Of a stretch of 64,000 nt of DNA, positions 21,051-33,115 are shown piece by piece. Source of the DNA: Atriophallophorus winterbourni (lineage: Eukaryota > Platyhelminthes > Trematoda > Plagiorchiida > Microphallidae); NCBI GenBank assembly GCA_013407085.1, contig JACCGJ010001390.1, positions 62,001 to 126,000 of the forward strand, given 5' to 3'. Each line of letters begins with the position of its first letter. The first letter of the stretch is position 1. A model generated the notes under the pieces. That model searched no databases and was not told where the DNA came from. It saw only the letters and a program-made list of their open reading frames with translations. Position numbers and translations under genes: made by a program.

Positions 21051-22984
21051 GACTAAATATCTCAATTTAAATGTGCGTCACATCTCGGTAGTGAGAAAAT
21101 ATTAAGCATGTTGAATTGGAACTAATAGTTTTTCATCCAGTTGGATAAATATTTCGTTTTGTTGAAAACAATGAAGAAATCAGTCCTTGAAGAGCGCAAA
21201 CTTCAATTTAACTACTGAATCGGGATTCACGAACATATGGGAATAAATAAGAAAACATAATGCGCATTATGCTAATTCCGATGAATTTCCAGCTCATAAT
21301 TTTGCAGTATTTGTTTACGGACTTGCTGTTGTACCCTCGACGTACTTTTTCGATGGAATTACATGAATTGTAAAACCAGCAGTTGCACAACGATACGTGA
21401 AGCACATTTACCTAGGAAATTTCAATTCTTAGCACTCTACTTCAACGATAAGACTAAGAAAACAATATATGTGTAGCTCGTTCTTTATTGATGGTTATTG
21501 ATGTTTGATTCTGAGTATACCTTGCTTCGATCATTCAATGTTGAGATGAAATATATTCAGTTTATTTGGTTCAGATATTCATGTTAGTTATCTTTTAAAA
21601 CCTTGTCATTCGCATTAAGCCGATCCTTACCGACAACATAAAATTGCTGAATATATACTTCAGTAAATATGAACACTCCACAAACTGGCCGGTTAATAAA
21701 ATTTGATTGGTGTTTTGTGTGTTAATATTCATCCAAATTTTGGCTATACAATTCTAATACGCCAAGTGATCTAGGTTATATCTTTTCTTACCACTTACCA
21801 CCGTGTCAAAATTCAACGATATTTCTCCACAGAATTTAAATGATGCTTGTTAATAGAACAGAACAGTAGTGAAGCCTTTAAGTAAAATTTATGAAACTTT
21901 AAAATCTTAAAAAAGACGACATTATGAACATGGTACATGCTGTGTTCTTTGAACTCTGACGGAATGGTATGCACAGCCTGAACTTTTTCGACATTGATTA
22001 TTAAGTGGATTACTAACTACCTATTCAATCACACAAACAGTCCATGCGTTTATCATCTCATTCTCTGTCAGCACTATGCATGAAAGAAATTGGATTTAAT
22101 TTTCAATTGATATTTTTCGCGTAACGGTGCTTGACTTTAGGACAAATCAACCTGAAATATTTCATAACGCGGATGAAAAAGCAAATAATATGTTGCGAAA
22201 ATGATAATGGTTCTGCTTTTTCTTTACGAGAACATATCCTCCTTCCGAATGCACTAGAATAAAAGTGACTTGGAAATGTTTATCCTAAGGCCTAGTTTTT
22301 TTTAAAACAAAGAATCAAATGAGTAAGTGAAAGTGTTAAAGTTACTTACTGGACGGGTATGGCTGCTGATCGACGGTAAATGTAACGTTATACGACGATT
22401 ATCATTGGCAATCGTGTCGCTTTTCTCTACAAAACACTTATACGAGAAAAGTGTGAGCCATATTGAAGAGTTAAATTACAACAGAGCACATTATCAGTAT
22501 GACATATTACTCGTATGCACTTTCGAGAAAGGGATAGTACGAGTGAGTTTTGCTTGTCTTGAAAAACTCGAATATCTTAATTAATCAGTCACAAAAGTAA
22601 GCTTCCTGGACTAATCTCTAACAATAAAATTCATTGTGAATCGTTGGTGCTGATTTCAACATAACTCTCGACAATAGACATTTTGATCCAGAAATTATTT
22701 GAGGATAGGAAAATTATTGGTGAGAGTTGTACTTTCAAGGAAATTAACGTCCGAGACCATGGACCATAATCAGAGTTTCGGTGAACAGATGCTATTTTAA
22801 CGTTTTGAATTTACCGTCTGTTGCATGATACATCCCGATTTATTATATATTAATATTATTAATTTTTAACTGGTTCACTTTCCAAAACACATATTGTTGG
22901 ATGTTTGTTTTAATCTACATTTCAGTTAAATCAGATGATACACGTTTTCATTCACGTTTTGAGAACATTATTCATTTCTACAAT
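21051..22984. other. Unassigned stretch with one 85-residue frame
   Basis: A plus-strand frame at 22327-22584 begins MKVLKLLTGRVWLL. It shows no domain I recognise and no convincing splice or promoter context. The remainder is non-coding. Confidence 0.3.
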
Positions 22985-23265
22985 ATAAAGCAATGATTTA
23001 ATGATTTTTGGTTAAAATCTGCCGCTTCATAACACCAGAGGATTATGGTATGAATAAAAAATGTGAAAAATTATAGTATATACGGAGTAGGGTATATCAA
23101 ATATTTTGCTCACGTATGATGTTACTTTGCACGTATAAGCAACTATAAAACTAATTATTCACTGGTATTTTTACATCCATTTTGCATAATTCCTAACGCG
23201 AATGTTATTTTCACCGCATTTGGTACAAAATTAACATTTGACAAGATATTCACCTTTCCGAATAC
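22985..23265 (-). repeat. Dispersed repeat, copy 2 of a pair
   Basis: Collinear with 13645-13915 (aacaccagaggat, aaaatgtgaaaaattatagt, cacctttccgaata). Probably an old LINE 3' UTR remnant. Confidence 0.5.
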
Positions 23266-24013
23266 GTGTGGCCGACGTCTTATGGACTTACTGGTCCCTG
23301 AATCCACATTGGCGACGCAAAACACGCAGCTGAACGAAGAGAGGAGATATTTTTGTCGTTGCGTGTCAGCTTCATGTATCGGTGAGTCCTAGTGTGTCAC
23401 TAATGTTTGTCTACAAATAAGTAAGCGGCGTCAACGCTTAATATTTTCATTTTACGAAAATGTGTGCGTCTGTAATCAGGGGATGAGCATATTGAAACTG
23501 AAACTCATGCCTACGTTTTTCATTATTTATTCGCGTCATTTTGGATTGATTTGAGAATGAAAAGCTTAAAATATCGTGAGGCTTGAAAGCATTTGGAAAC
23601 GAGCAACATTAGCAATACACGGTAGTTGGTAAATCTAATGTTTTACCCTTAGTTAATCCGGTTTGGTCGAAATGGATTTCCATAAATACTATCGGGGAGT
23701 AATGACGTTTATTCCTTTTTAGATTTGGTCAATTGTTGTTCACTACGTTTGTTAACTAGACTAACAAATTACCGGAGCTATATAAAAATGATTATTTTTT
23801 CTACCAAAGTTATTCTGTGAATTTTATGTGTCACCTAAGATGCTTTTGCTTCATCTCGCTATTTTTGATCTACAAATAAACATCCTTTTCACTACTCACA
23901 ATTTTCCGATCAAGATAATAATAAAAAAATACACGGTGTTGTTTTCAAGTTTTTTTCAAGATTCTAAAATTATCGTATATTTCTTTGTTCACTCGGTGTA
24001 TGACTTCATGTAT
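23266..24013. other. Non-coding stretch
   Basis: A short plus-strand frame at 23828-24052 is hydrophobic only because of base composition. Nothing recognised. Confidence 0.4.
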
Positions 24014-24434
24014 CAGAACTCAGAACTCAAAAATCAGAAATTTTTATGGTAGAAAAAGCAGTAAGCTTAACAATAACAATACGATGACAGGTTTATTGAG
24101 TAAAATTATAAATCTCTAATAAAAAAATAGGGACAGTCACATACCGAATGGTTCGTCATATAATAATCAAGTTTAGAAGCAAAAACCGCAACAGATTCCG
24201 GACGTTTGATTTCTTCATGACAAAATGTTCCAAGTTATACAAATTCTTACAGAGAAAACATTTCTAATGCGAAATATTTGAATCCTTTGAATGTTTTCGT
24301 CTTCGATTAAGGCCATTAGGCTTTAGCAAGTGCTTAAGGGAATGGTTTTCAGTATACAAGATTTTGAATGCCAACCGGAGGTCACTCCGTATCCGTCGTT
24401 GGGTAAAATCGTGTAGATTTAGTTTTAACATTCG

Positions 24435-24668
24435 CTATTTGAAAGGTAAATTTATGTATCTGGAGATCAACTTTGTCACACGAGGATAAATTCTGTCAAG
24501 TAGTTCGATATTCTTCCTCAGCCATGGTGACCAGGCTTGGAAGGGATATTCCATAGCAGTTCGTACATACGTATTAATTAACCTGGGTGAGGTTTTGGGC
24601 TTGGAAATTCTGTATATTCTTTTAGAAGACTCAATATACGACAGGCCAAATTGTACACTGTCCAGCAA
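24435..24668 (-). pseudogene. LINE RT thumb segment
   Basis: Frame with RTAMEYPFQAWSPWLRKNIE and LLDRIYPRVTKLI, the block following the RT palm in this family. Frameshifted relative to the upstream palm frame. Confidence 0.8.
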
Positions 24669-24772
24669 TGATGTCCAGGTTTAAGGTTAAACGACACCCA
24701 GACACCGAGATGTTTTTTGGTGGAGGTCCAGACGAAACCTTGAGTGTCAAGGTGATAGGTGTGGCGCAGAGA

Positions 24773-24973
24773 TTATCCAAGCCGCAACATTTCATATTTC
24801 GCAGGGTTAATTGGTAACTCATTTAACTGGGACCAACGAAATAAGTTGCAGAAATCCCGTTGTAATGTCGTACAGTCATTAACAGACATGACACGTTTCC
24901 ATATTTTAATATCATCGGCAAACATTATCAAGTTACATCCAATATCCTCTACTATATCGTTCATGTACACCAA
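24773..24973 (-). pseudogene. LINE RT palm segment with intact FADD box
   Basis: VYMNDIVEDIGCNLIMFADD followed by IKIWKRV and NELPINPAKYEMLRLG: motif C and D of a non-LTR RT. The two catalytic aspartates are present here, unlike the copy at 10848-11732, which reads FAVY. Confidence 0.88.
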
Positions 24974-24985
24974 GAATAGAAGAGG

Positions 24986-25216
24986 TCAATGCACCGAACT
25001 TTGCGCAATTCCACTTGTGACGTCTATTCTTCTACAGTAGGTGCTCCAAACGCGAACTTGGACGTGTCTATTTGTTAGATAGTCACTTATCCAATTCAGC
25101 AACGTTCCCTTTATTCCATAAGCTTCGAGATTTTTTATTAAAATGTCATGGTTGACTGTATTAAAAGCTTTGGCAATATCGATGTAACAAGCATGTACAA
25201 CCTCACCTTCGTCCAA
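24986..25216 (-). pseudogene. LINE RT motif A to B segment
   Basis: CYIDIAKAFNTVNHDILIKNL carries the motif A aspartate, then WISDYLTNRHVQVRV and a decayed motif B (TSGIAQSSVH; usually SG(V/I)PQGSVL). A frameshift follows. Confidence 0.85.
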
Positions 25217-25308
25217 CGTCCAATCCTCTAACGTTGTAAGAAGGTTAGATAAACAGCAACGATTTTTTCAGAAAACATTGTAGTGCAGCAGTCTAAATAT
25301 TTTAGTTT

Positions 25309-25638
25309 TCAAAATGCAAAGTATAGCGATGAAATTTTGTCTGGACTAGAGTACTTCTTTTCGTTTATTTTAAAAAGTTCCCGCCCAATCATATATTGAT
25401 TGACAGTCATTTCACTTAATAATTCCAAACGAGACAAATTTGGTAAAACGTGGTATGAGATACGAAGCTTAGGATTAAAGACGAGTGAGTAAGACTTTGC
25501 TAAAGCATCGGTGGTATCTTGGGTAGAGTGAGTGAATCCATTATGGATTTGTACAGAGAATACGCCTGATTTGATTCTTGCTCGCTCCTTCACTATCTTG
25601 TAGAGAATCCTAGGATTCTTTTCCATTCTCTTAAGCAA
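25309..25638 (-). pseudogene. LINE linker and RT N-terminal segment
   Basis: MEKNPRILYKIVKERARIKS matches the linker block of the copy at 4687 (RNPKLIYQTVNNTTKLKS), followed by ALAKSYSLVFNPKL and FKINEKKYSSPDKISSLYF, the start of the RT. Confidence 0.8.
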
Positions 25639-25991
25639 GTTCCATTGGAATTGTATGTGATCTCCTCTTACATGAGTCGTGACGTCGTCCCGTATCTAAC
25701 AGAATCGCTTCCAAGTTGCTTCCGTACCAAAATTCGTATGAATTACCCAAGACTCTATCTTTATAGCTAATAATTTCTTAATTCTACTTCTGATAATAAA
25801 CGGTAATTGTGATTGCATTTGTGTGGTACACAAATCGAGTTTTCGTCAATCTTCGATTTCAAATAATATAGCAATGTATTGTAATATAAACCCGAATCCA
25901 TGAAATCAAACTCCTGAGTGTATGCATCCTGGAGACTGAATAAAATTGTATTTTCGTGAAGAAATTTGTCTGTTCGCTCAATCGTTCCGCA

Positions 25992-26547
25992 CTACACAAG
26001 CACCGCATGGTCACTCTTTCCCAGTGGCGCCAGGTATTTAATATCCTCTACCGCGGTGGCTTCATTCGTTAGGACAAGGTCAAGGGTTGAAGTTTGGTCA
26101 AGACCCCGCCTGCGAGTTGGCTGGTCAACGTGGTTGTGCAGTAAAGCAATTTCGATAATCTCTTTGAATTTATGTTCAAACAAATGCAGGAAGTGTTCAC
26201 TTCTTGAAAACAGATGCGGGAGTTTAAAATCACCTATGAACAGCAATATTGTAGTCTGTCAGCTTGTGATGTATTGCATTGAAGGAGCTTTCAAATGATG
26301 GCGAGCGGTAAATGATGCCGATCGTACATTTATTTCCATTCACTAGGTTCACTGAACAGCACATCTTATAAGGAAGTTTGGGGTCAGAGTGATAGAATAC
26401 GTGACACTGCGCCAATCGTTCATGAAAATAGACTACAACCCCACCACCGGATTTTAGGAGATCGCGACGGATTAGTGACATTTTAAAAATCGAGAGCTCA
26501 GCGTCAGTCATACAGGGCTGGAACCAAGTCTCTGTAACTGCAATCAA
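25992..26547 (-). pseudogene. LINE APE-type endonuclease, two frames
   Basis: The upstream frame (26547-26230) has AVTETWFQPCMTDAELSIF, then SGGGVVVYF, the ETW and GGGV.(V/I)Y blocks of apurinic-like LINE endonucleases. The downstream frame (26246-25992) has LFIGDFKLPHLF (usually GDFN.P), VDQPTRRRG, STLDLVLTN and PLGKSDHAVL, the last being the catalytic SDH motif. One frame break separates the halves and GDFN has become GDFK. The protein would nick chromosomal DNA for target-primed reverse transcription. Confidence 0.88.
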
Positions 26548-26645
26548 ATCGTGTGAAAGTCTGTCAATAAGCTCGCATAGTTCAGCTAATTTGATGGTTA
26601 AGCACTGAGCATTCGTATATATGCACTTGATCGTATTTATCTAAC

Positions 26646-28429
26646 ACAATGTAGGATCGTGTAATGTAGCAATCGGTCCGACTCGCGATGAGCAATCTCA
26701 CGGCAATTCAATGTAATTCTCGTGCCATTCTTGGAAGCACTAATAGAATTTAAGTGAAATTTAAGATTTTATCATCAAGCAGAAGATATTCATTGAAAGT
26801 TTAATAAATGAGGGTGTTTTGAGCATATTAAATCGGTCAAACTGATTGCGGAATTCCCTTGTATGCAACATATTATCTATTTTTCATCTGATAATGCGTT
26901 TGAATTCAGTTAAAGTGCACCAGTGTAATTAAATCGCTCGCAAACCGTGCTTGACGTACTGAGATATTTACATGTTTTCACGATTTAATCGCTTGTTCAA
27001 CCACTAAGTAAATGCGTGTGCAGAATCATTCAAGGTAAGCAGTACGCTCACCAAGCTCGGATGGAAATTTACAACCGTAATTTGTCGTTGAAACCAATTA
27101 TATTGGCATTGGATTATTCATACGACGTCAGAGGTACTCGTAATTTAGGCGCGGTTAATTTCATTAGTTCACGTGTTGGCAATATGAGTATTCGTTATTT
27201 ACCAGAAGTAACTATATATTTATCAGAAGTAACATTATTTTCCTTTCCTTATTCGATGCAGCACTTGCAACTATATTGTTCAATTGTTTAAAATCTGGCC
27301 GAAATAGTGGAATTGAAATCGCTCAGCGTAATCTGCTTACCGTTTATATCACCGCGAGTGCAAGTAAGCTAAACGTATCCACAAACTCAAAATATTGCAT
27401 TCTAAAGAGCAAATCGATTTTTATCATGATTAAACTTTCGTAACCCAGCTAGTATTTTGAACGCACGTGTGAGATTTTTTAATTCTGTTTGCATTTCCTG
27501 TGTGTTTTGATACTATTTTCATAATAAAACTGAAGCAAACTTATAAATCATTGATAGAATTTTGGTTGTCTCCATGAAAAATTGCCGATTACTCTTGAAT
27601 AATACATCACAAAATGAAGTTTACAAGTAGAGAACTTAAAAATATGGGCAAATAAAACCAAATCAATTTATCAATAAAGAATAATTCTTCATATATACAA
27701 ATGAATATTGGGTAAAAATATTGTAAACGAAAAACGCAGGTCTCAAAATCGCCTACTGAAGTAAAATTTTGGCGGCATAATTTAAAATATTGTGTCAAGG
27801 TGAATAACACCTGATCGAATGCACATGCATGCCGAACTCTCGGGGGAAAACGCAACCAAGAACAACATTTTACACGTAGAAAAACTCAAGGTTAATTGCA
27901 TTTAATATTCAATATACCCTCATGCCGTGGTGAACAATGTTGAATGAAACATTAATAACATTTGGGAAAACGATATTACATTTATTTCGGTACCATGGAT
28001 TATGTCTCGAAATACATAAAAATATATATATAATAAATTTATTATGCTTGATAATAACACTAAGATTCACCGAAATTATTAATTTTGAAGCAACCATATT
28101 CGGATTAGAAAACTATGGTTTTTATAAATATATCTAATACATTCCGCCAGCAAAGCATACGCCGTGTTGTTTTAATATCAAAACAATATTGCTATGAATG
28201 GCCAAGTGTTTAGATTTTTAATCTGTTCAGGTTAAAATCCGCTTTAGTATAAGGCTGGAACGAACGAACGAACATTTTAATCCCATGTACACATCATACA
28301 CGTTTGTGCATGCATGCGAATGTCGTTATTCTCTTAGACACATTAGTTTACTTCATATACATGTGCATGATGTATACAACAATGGATTGAATAGGATGGC
28401 CATTCCACCCTCGTCTAACGAAGTATACA
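26646..28429. other. Unassigned stretch
   Basis: A plus-strand frame at 27016-27291 (91 residues) is open but not recognised. The rest is AT-rich and non-coding. Confidence 0.35.
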
Positions 28430-28760
28430 AAGTTCACTATTTGTCAAACAATTATGTACGGTTTCAAGGCATAGTGATCCTGATCGCATTGTCCATACCT
28501 GGTGAATGGAAACGGTAGGTAACCGAACCAATTGTGTTATGAATTTACATGGAAATATTGACATTTTGTAAACGGATACTACAATGTAAAATAAGCTACA
28601 ATATTTGCGGATGTAATATTTTAACACACTTGGATTTTAACTGGTTGGAACATGGTTTGCAACTGAAATTTCAACCACTAAATGCAACTTTATCTCCGTC
28701 TGATGAGGTCATGCAGCCAGAAACCAGTTGTGGATTAGAGAGATTTATAGATTGCTCGAT
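28430..28760 (+). repeat. Two decayed retrozyme units in tandem
   Basis: The first unit reads ggtttcaaggcatagtgatcctga and a changed box CTGGTGA at 28499. The second has CTGATGA at 28700-28706, GAAAC near 28719 and the triplet GTT, followed by GTGG. Spacing is about 201 bp, consistent with a shrunken dimer of the element at 16808. Confidence 0.6.
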
Positions 28761-29278
28761 TAAATTAACTTAGAGAAACGGGTCTTCATATTCAGGTTTA
28801 TTCAGAGAAATTGGTTTGTGTGTGTGATATATTTTAACTCACTTAACTAAGTGCTAGTCCGTCGCAGGTATTTTCAGGACGATCATAGATAAGAGTTGGG
28901 TACGACTTTTCCAAATGGGTAACCACAACGTGGTTGGAACTATAAAATTCCCGTTTGAGACTCACCTAATCGCCATAACGTCGCAGTTCAAAATATATAA
29001 TTTAAACTTACAAACTAATTCTGTAGAAATTAATTGTAATTATTCTGTCCAGCAACCATAGCAATATCGCAAGGCAAATCCAATGTTTTAACATTTGATT
29101 TAAAAATGGTAAATTTTCTATTATATCCTCGAGAAAATATCCTCGATCATATTTTGAAGCATCTGTGTGTTTGAATTACATTATTATCCGAAGCCAGTAG
29201 TTAATTATTTTTCAAATACAAATCGAATTCTGAGATTACATTTGTACATGACCGAAAATTTCCTCCCGTTCCCTACAG

Positions 29279-29535
29279 TCTACTTTCTCAATCGGCACTA
29301 CAATGCGTTGGGGAGCACAGCCTATCTTATTTTAATTCTCTCAAACTCTCTTGTTTACGTATATTTGACTTATCCTCGTCTATTTATCTGGGGCAAGTTC
29401 AAGAAACGATATATGCAGGAGGCGTTCCAGAGGACTCAACTTAGCGGAGGATCGTTTGATTTGGATTTCAGACAACATTCTCCCGAGAGGCAAGCTCGTA
29501 AGAGCTCTTTTGACGATTCTTCTAAGGAGCAGTAA
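29279..29535 (+). CDS. Terminal exon of a multi-pass membrane protein (unidentified)
   Basis: An excellent acceptor (tcctcccgttccctacag, ending 29278) opens an 85-codon exon ending TAA at 29533-29535; an AATAAA signal follows at 29578-29583. The peptide has a hydrophobic helix (TAYLILILSNSLVYVYL), then a basic membrane-proximal tail (WGKFKKRYMQEAFQRTQ) and a Ser/charged C-terminus (FDLDFRQHSPERQARKSSF). The NSLVY within the helix followed by an amphipathic basic segment recalls the NPxxY and helix-8 arrangement of rhodopsin-like GPCRs, but the P is missing, so this is only a suggestion. The exon starts in phase 1. It could be the end of the gene containing the exon at 19011 if another exon intervenes. 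Confidence 0.6.
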
Positions 29536-29577
29536 CATTTTGCTGTTCATCAAATTTTGTAATGTAGACAAATCAAA

Positions 29578-29583
29578 AATAAA
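29578..29583 (+). terminator. Polyadenylation signal AATAAA
   Basis: AATAAA 43 bp after the stop of the terminal exon at 29279-29535, at the expected distance for a short 3' UTR. Confidence 0.55.
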
Positions 29584-29751
29584 ATGTACAACTCACCGAA
29601 TTCACTCGATAAATTTTTTACACAATATAAAATCTATCTTGTTATTTCTGAATTCATTGTTGAGTTTGCATTCTTGAGTTCTGCACACTAGATGAAGTTT
29701 AGTTTTAAAAATAAAATATTTGCTTCCTGAACGAAATGCTTGATTGCATGA

Positions 29752-29890
29752 ATTTCAATTAAACATACACACCTCACGACTGGGATCGTGCTGTTTGCAC
29801 TCATTAGGTTGTAACAGTAGGATCAGAATCTGTATGCGCTTGAATCAGTGGAAGAATGGAAAACAAGTCGCGCTTGTATGCCACTATTTC
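29752..29890 (-). repeat. Retrozyme-like repeat with near-intact hammerhead
   Basis: The minus strand runs from a tacaagcgcgacttgttttc block (29882-29863) through gattcaagcgcatacagatt, box CTAATGA (29807-29801; core G5 changed to A), perfect helix II GTGC/GCAC with loop AAACA, GATCC in place of GAAAC, and triplet GTC (29780-29778). It lies just downstream of the membrane-protein exon. Confidence 0.72.
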
Positions 29891-30939
29891 CTGTATAATA
29901 ATTTTATAATCAAGTGGACACCCCACATTTAGGTTCTATGGTATTTGAAACAAAGGTAAATTGTTAAGAAAGTTTCAAAATCAAACCTCATTTTCATACA
30001 CATTTGCATTCTTCCAAGAGCATACAAGCTGCGGTGGAACGAGCTAGATAATTTTACTGATTCTGAACGTGTAGACGTTTCAATTCGTGCAGTTTGTTTT
30101 ACCGAACATGCATCGAAACTGTGGTATGGTGAAAAAATGTTGTTATAATTTGAAACAACGTTGAACGTAACGTGATGTTCAAAAACCGAATTATGGTAAG
30201 CTTTCTTGTCGTGTGGTAAAAAATTAATGAATATGTGTGTAGTCGCATGGGATATAAAGAATAAAAACGGTCATATTGGGGAAGCTGGGAGCGCTAATCA
30301 CGAACATTTACATGATGCGCGATACACCAAATTCTGGTGCAACACAATAGCCGCAAGCGGATAACAATGGCAATCACAAACCATAATTCGGGTTTCGAAC
30401 GGGTTCGGATGAAAACATCCACAGGACAAGAGCAGATGGAAAACGTCAACCTCTATTGATCTATATGTAACTCGTCAAGGTCGCTCAAAGAAGCCTAATC
30501 GTTGTGATGGCTTGAATTGTACAGACATGTTCTGGGCAATGTTGTGGTAAGGTAAATTGTTTATATAAGACAATGTGTGATATTACGTTCGTCATATGCC
30601 TAATAAATTGACATTCTCTTGTGTTGCGGGATTCGTGGGTGACCATGAAGGAAAGTAGGAAAGATTGACCTCAGGTATGAAGTGGGACGAAATCGATAAG
30701 TATGTGTGAAACGTTGAGGTGAAGTGGTTAATGTTGGTTCGACTGTCCACGAAGCCTGTGCAAATAACGTAATAGACGTTAGGACAGGTTATGCGGTTTA
30801 CCATGACTGACACAATGTAATCCCTCCTAATGACTCCAATCCACCTATTTTTCCAGGTCTAGTTGAAAAGCATTTCCTGATGATCAAAAGAGACATTAAG
30901 GTTGTCGCACGACTGAGCTATGCCTCTACCGAGTTAATT
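29891..30939. other. Unassigned stretch
   Basis: A minus-strand frame at 30592-30813 is open without a recognisable domain. No other signal. Confidence 0.35.
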
Positions 30940-31290
30940 CGAGATATGGACGTCGAACGACAGATCCGTGAAATGTGACAGATTGCTTAGAGCCATATCT
31001 CTCGATAATCCACACCCATTGCATGAGGTCCTCGTGGGTTGCAAATCATTCTCATCTACGCGAATTCAATACCTCGTCCCTTATTTGAGAATTGCAAAAT
31101 TCATGAATTCTTTTGTCTCTTACATTGTCCGCTATTTGTATGATCAATTGAAAGATATTCTTGATCTTAGTAGACGACTTACGGTGTGAATAGGGACATT
31201 GAATCCTCACCCTCACATTTTTAAGTAATGTTTATGGAAATATATTTTGGGTGGTTGCTGGAAATTCGTGTACATGAATAAAGTTATTTT
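30940..31290 (+). pseudogene. Possible LINE C-terminal fragment
   Basis: Frame 30968-31189 has CDRLLRAISLDNPHPLHEVL and YLRIAKFMNSFVSYIVRYLYD. This resembles the common non-LTR ending in which HPL is followed by an R-T-x-R-F-x-N-S-F-V block, then a 3' UTR. A changed family not matched elsewhere in the window. Confidence 0.45.
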
Positions 31291-32796
31291 CTTCTTCTTA
31301 TTCTATGTAATTGAATCCTCGCTGGAACTTGAATAACCGGATTGATTTCTATATAATATGTAAAATAATATTGTGATCTTTTAAACTTTGCTATAGCAAT
31401 CAGACAGACAGTTTTTAAAACAAAATTCTTTCAAATGTTTTTCCGAAATTTATTTTACTAGATCTCATCGATTATTGTAACCTAGTATCTAAATATGTAT
31501 ACATTTTCGACTCTGGTGTTGATGATCCGAAGCGAATTTCAAATGAAATATTTACTTTCAGTTGTTGCGATAAACGAACTAACCTATATGTCCAGCTCAA
31601 TATGACTATTGCCTAATAATTCAACCGTTGTGCATTAAACTTCATTGACAACATTCTGGAAAATGCATTCGGCACGCCTTACTGACGTCGAATAAATGTT
31701 TTCAGAATGACTAAATTTGATAATGCGAGCGTCAAGTTCGGTCAAGTTAATTATCTTTGCTTTGAAAATCCGCTAGACTAGCAAACACTAATATCATGTA
31801 TCTATTCTATAATTACTCTGTACCTTCAACCTTCAATCCTACATCAATTTGGCGTCATGATAATTAGTGGATATGTCGATAATTAGGGCTTACATCGATA
31901 GAAAAATAAGTATTGTATACAGTCGAAATTGTATAGAATATTGCAGCGGAAACTATCTCAAAGATTCATGGCAATATCTTGAGTTGCTATGGCGAAACAG
32001 GTAGTTAAAAATATGCAGATAATGCCATTTCAAAACTATTACAAATGGTAATGCACCATTTACTTTTTTGATAACATGACTCGTCTAGCAGTTTTAAAAC
32101 GCACTTTATTTTTTAGACAAATTTTTAGTAAACTTTGAATAAAAATCAAATCAGAATATCTCATTCGAAGTTAGAAAATGAATTTGTTTATAATTTTTCA
32201 TAGTTACATTGAAAAAAGCTCAGCTTCGGTTGGAAATTTGAGTTTTGTTCCATCCAAGCTACTTGTGATTTTTCAACTGTTCGCAAACATTGAAATATTG
32301 TGCAAACTTATTTTGGTGACCTAATTTTGAGACAAGAATGCTAGCTGATAAATGGCAAATGTCGCAAGACCAATGATTCTAATCTTCATGTTGTTTGCTT
32401 GAATTATTAAACAGATTGCCATCGAAAGTAATTAAAAGTCACAAATGTATTTGAAATATTTGAAGAGTTGTCGGGATTAAGGATCTCGCTCATAATCTTT
32501 TTGATTTGAATACATTTAAATATATCTTGTGTAATATCTCCAGCAAACAATTTTTACTTGGTAGTTTAACACCTGAATCGTTGTGTGGCATATAGTGAGG
32601 TCAAAATTTACTTATTTTGATTATCTTTGAAAACAGCAAAATCATTAGCAGCGCTCTTTTCCACGGGTCTATGTCTAAAGCATACCCAACTTATGCGGAT
32701 TGAATAAACCATCTCAACCTGTGACATTCTTTAAGGTGATTCTAATGGTCTTCAATATTTGTATGAAGATCCCCGTTTTTCTTCCCTGTTTTTGCT
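31291..32796. other. Non-coding AT-rich stretch
   Basis: No recognised gene or repeat. Confidence 0.4.
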
Positions 32797-33115
32797 TCAA
32801 TTCAATTCAATTCAATTCAATGGTCTAAAAAGCACATAGCTTTACAAAAACCACAGAATAATATGCGAATTACAAATAACATAATAAGTAAAAACTGGAT
32901 TTGTTTGCCTACTGATCAGTTCAGGAATCACGTGAAAATACATAGGGCAGAAATTGTTTTCAACCGGTTGGATGGGGTAAATATGTATAGTTTACTTCGA
33001 TGCATAGGTTCAAATCTTTTATAATGCAGAATATATTGTTTCAATGTTTGGAGTGGTCGACATGAAGTTGTCCAACTTCGATTTGAATATATCCAAAACC
33101 AACTTCACATTTGAT
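32797..33115 (-). pseudogene. LINE 3' end fragment with (ttcaa)n tail
   Basis: Begins with five ttcaa units and tggtctaaaaagcacatagc (like the tail at 60443). The minus strand then reads LVLDIFKSKLDNFMS, the family 1 C-terminal FKSKL block. Extension further right (frame 33105-33416) is not clearly LINE. Confidence 0.7.

Larger units (their letters stand above)
24014..26645 (-). mobile_element. LINE family 1, longest copy (endonuclease, RT and 3' end)
   Basis: About 2.6 kb on the minus strand, retaining both enzymatic domains in order. The tail at about 24014-24060 is the same type as other family 1 ends (atttttatggtagaaaaagc). Read from the 5' side: APE-type endonuclease (26640-25990), linker (about 25990-25640), RT N-terminus (25638-25309), motif A and B (25216-24986), catalytic FADDIKIW (24973-24773) and thumb (24668-24435). 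At least five frame breaks separate the domains, so it is inactive. It is nevertheless the best template in the window for the family's domain order. Confidence 0.9.
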
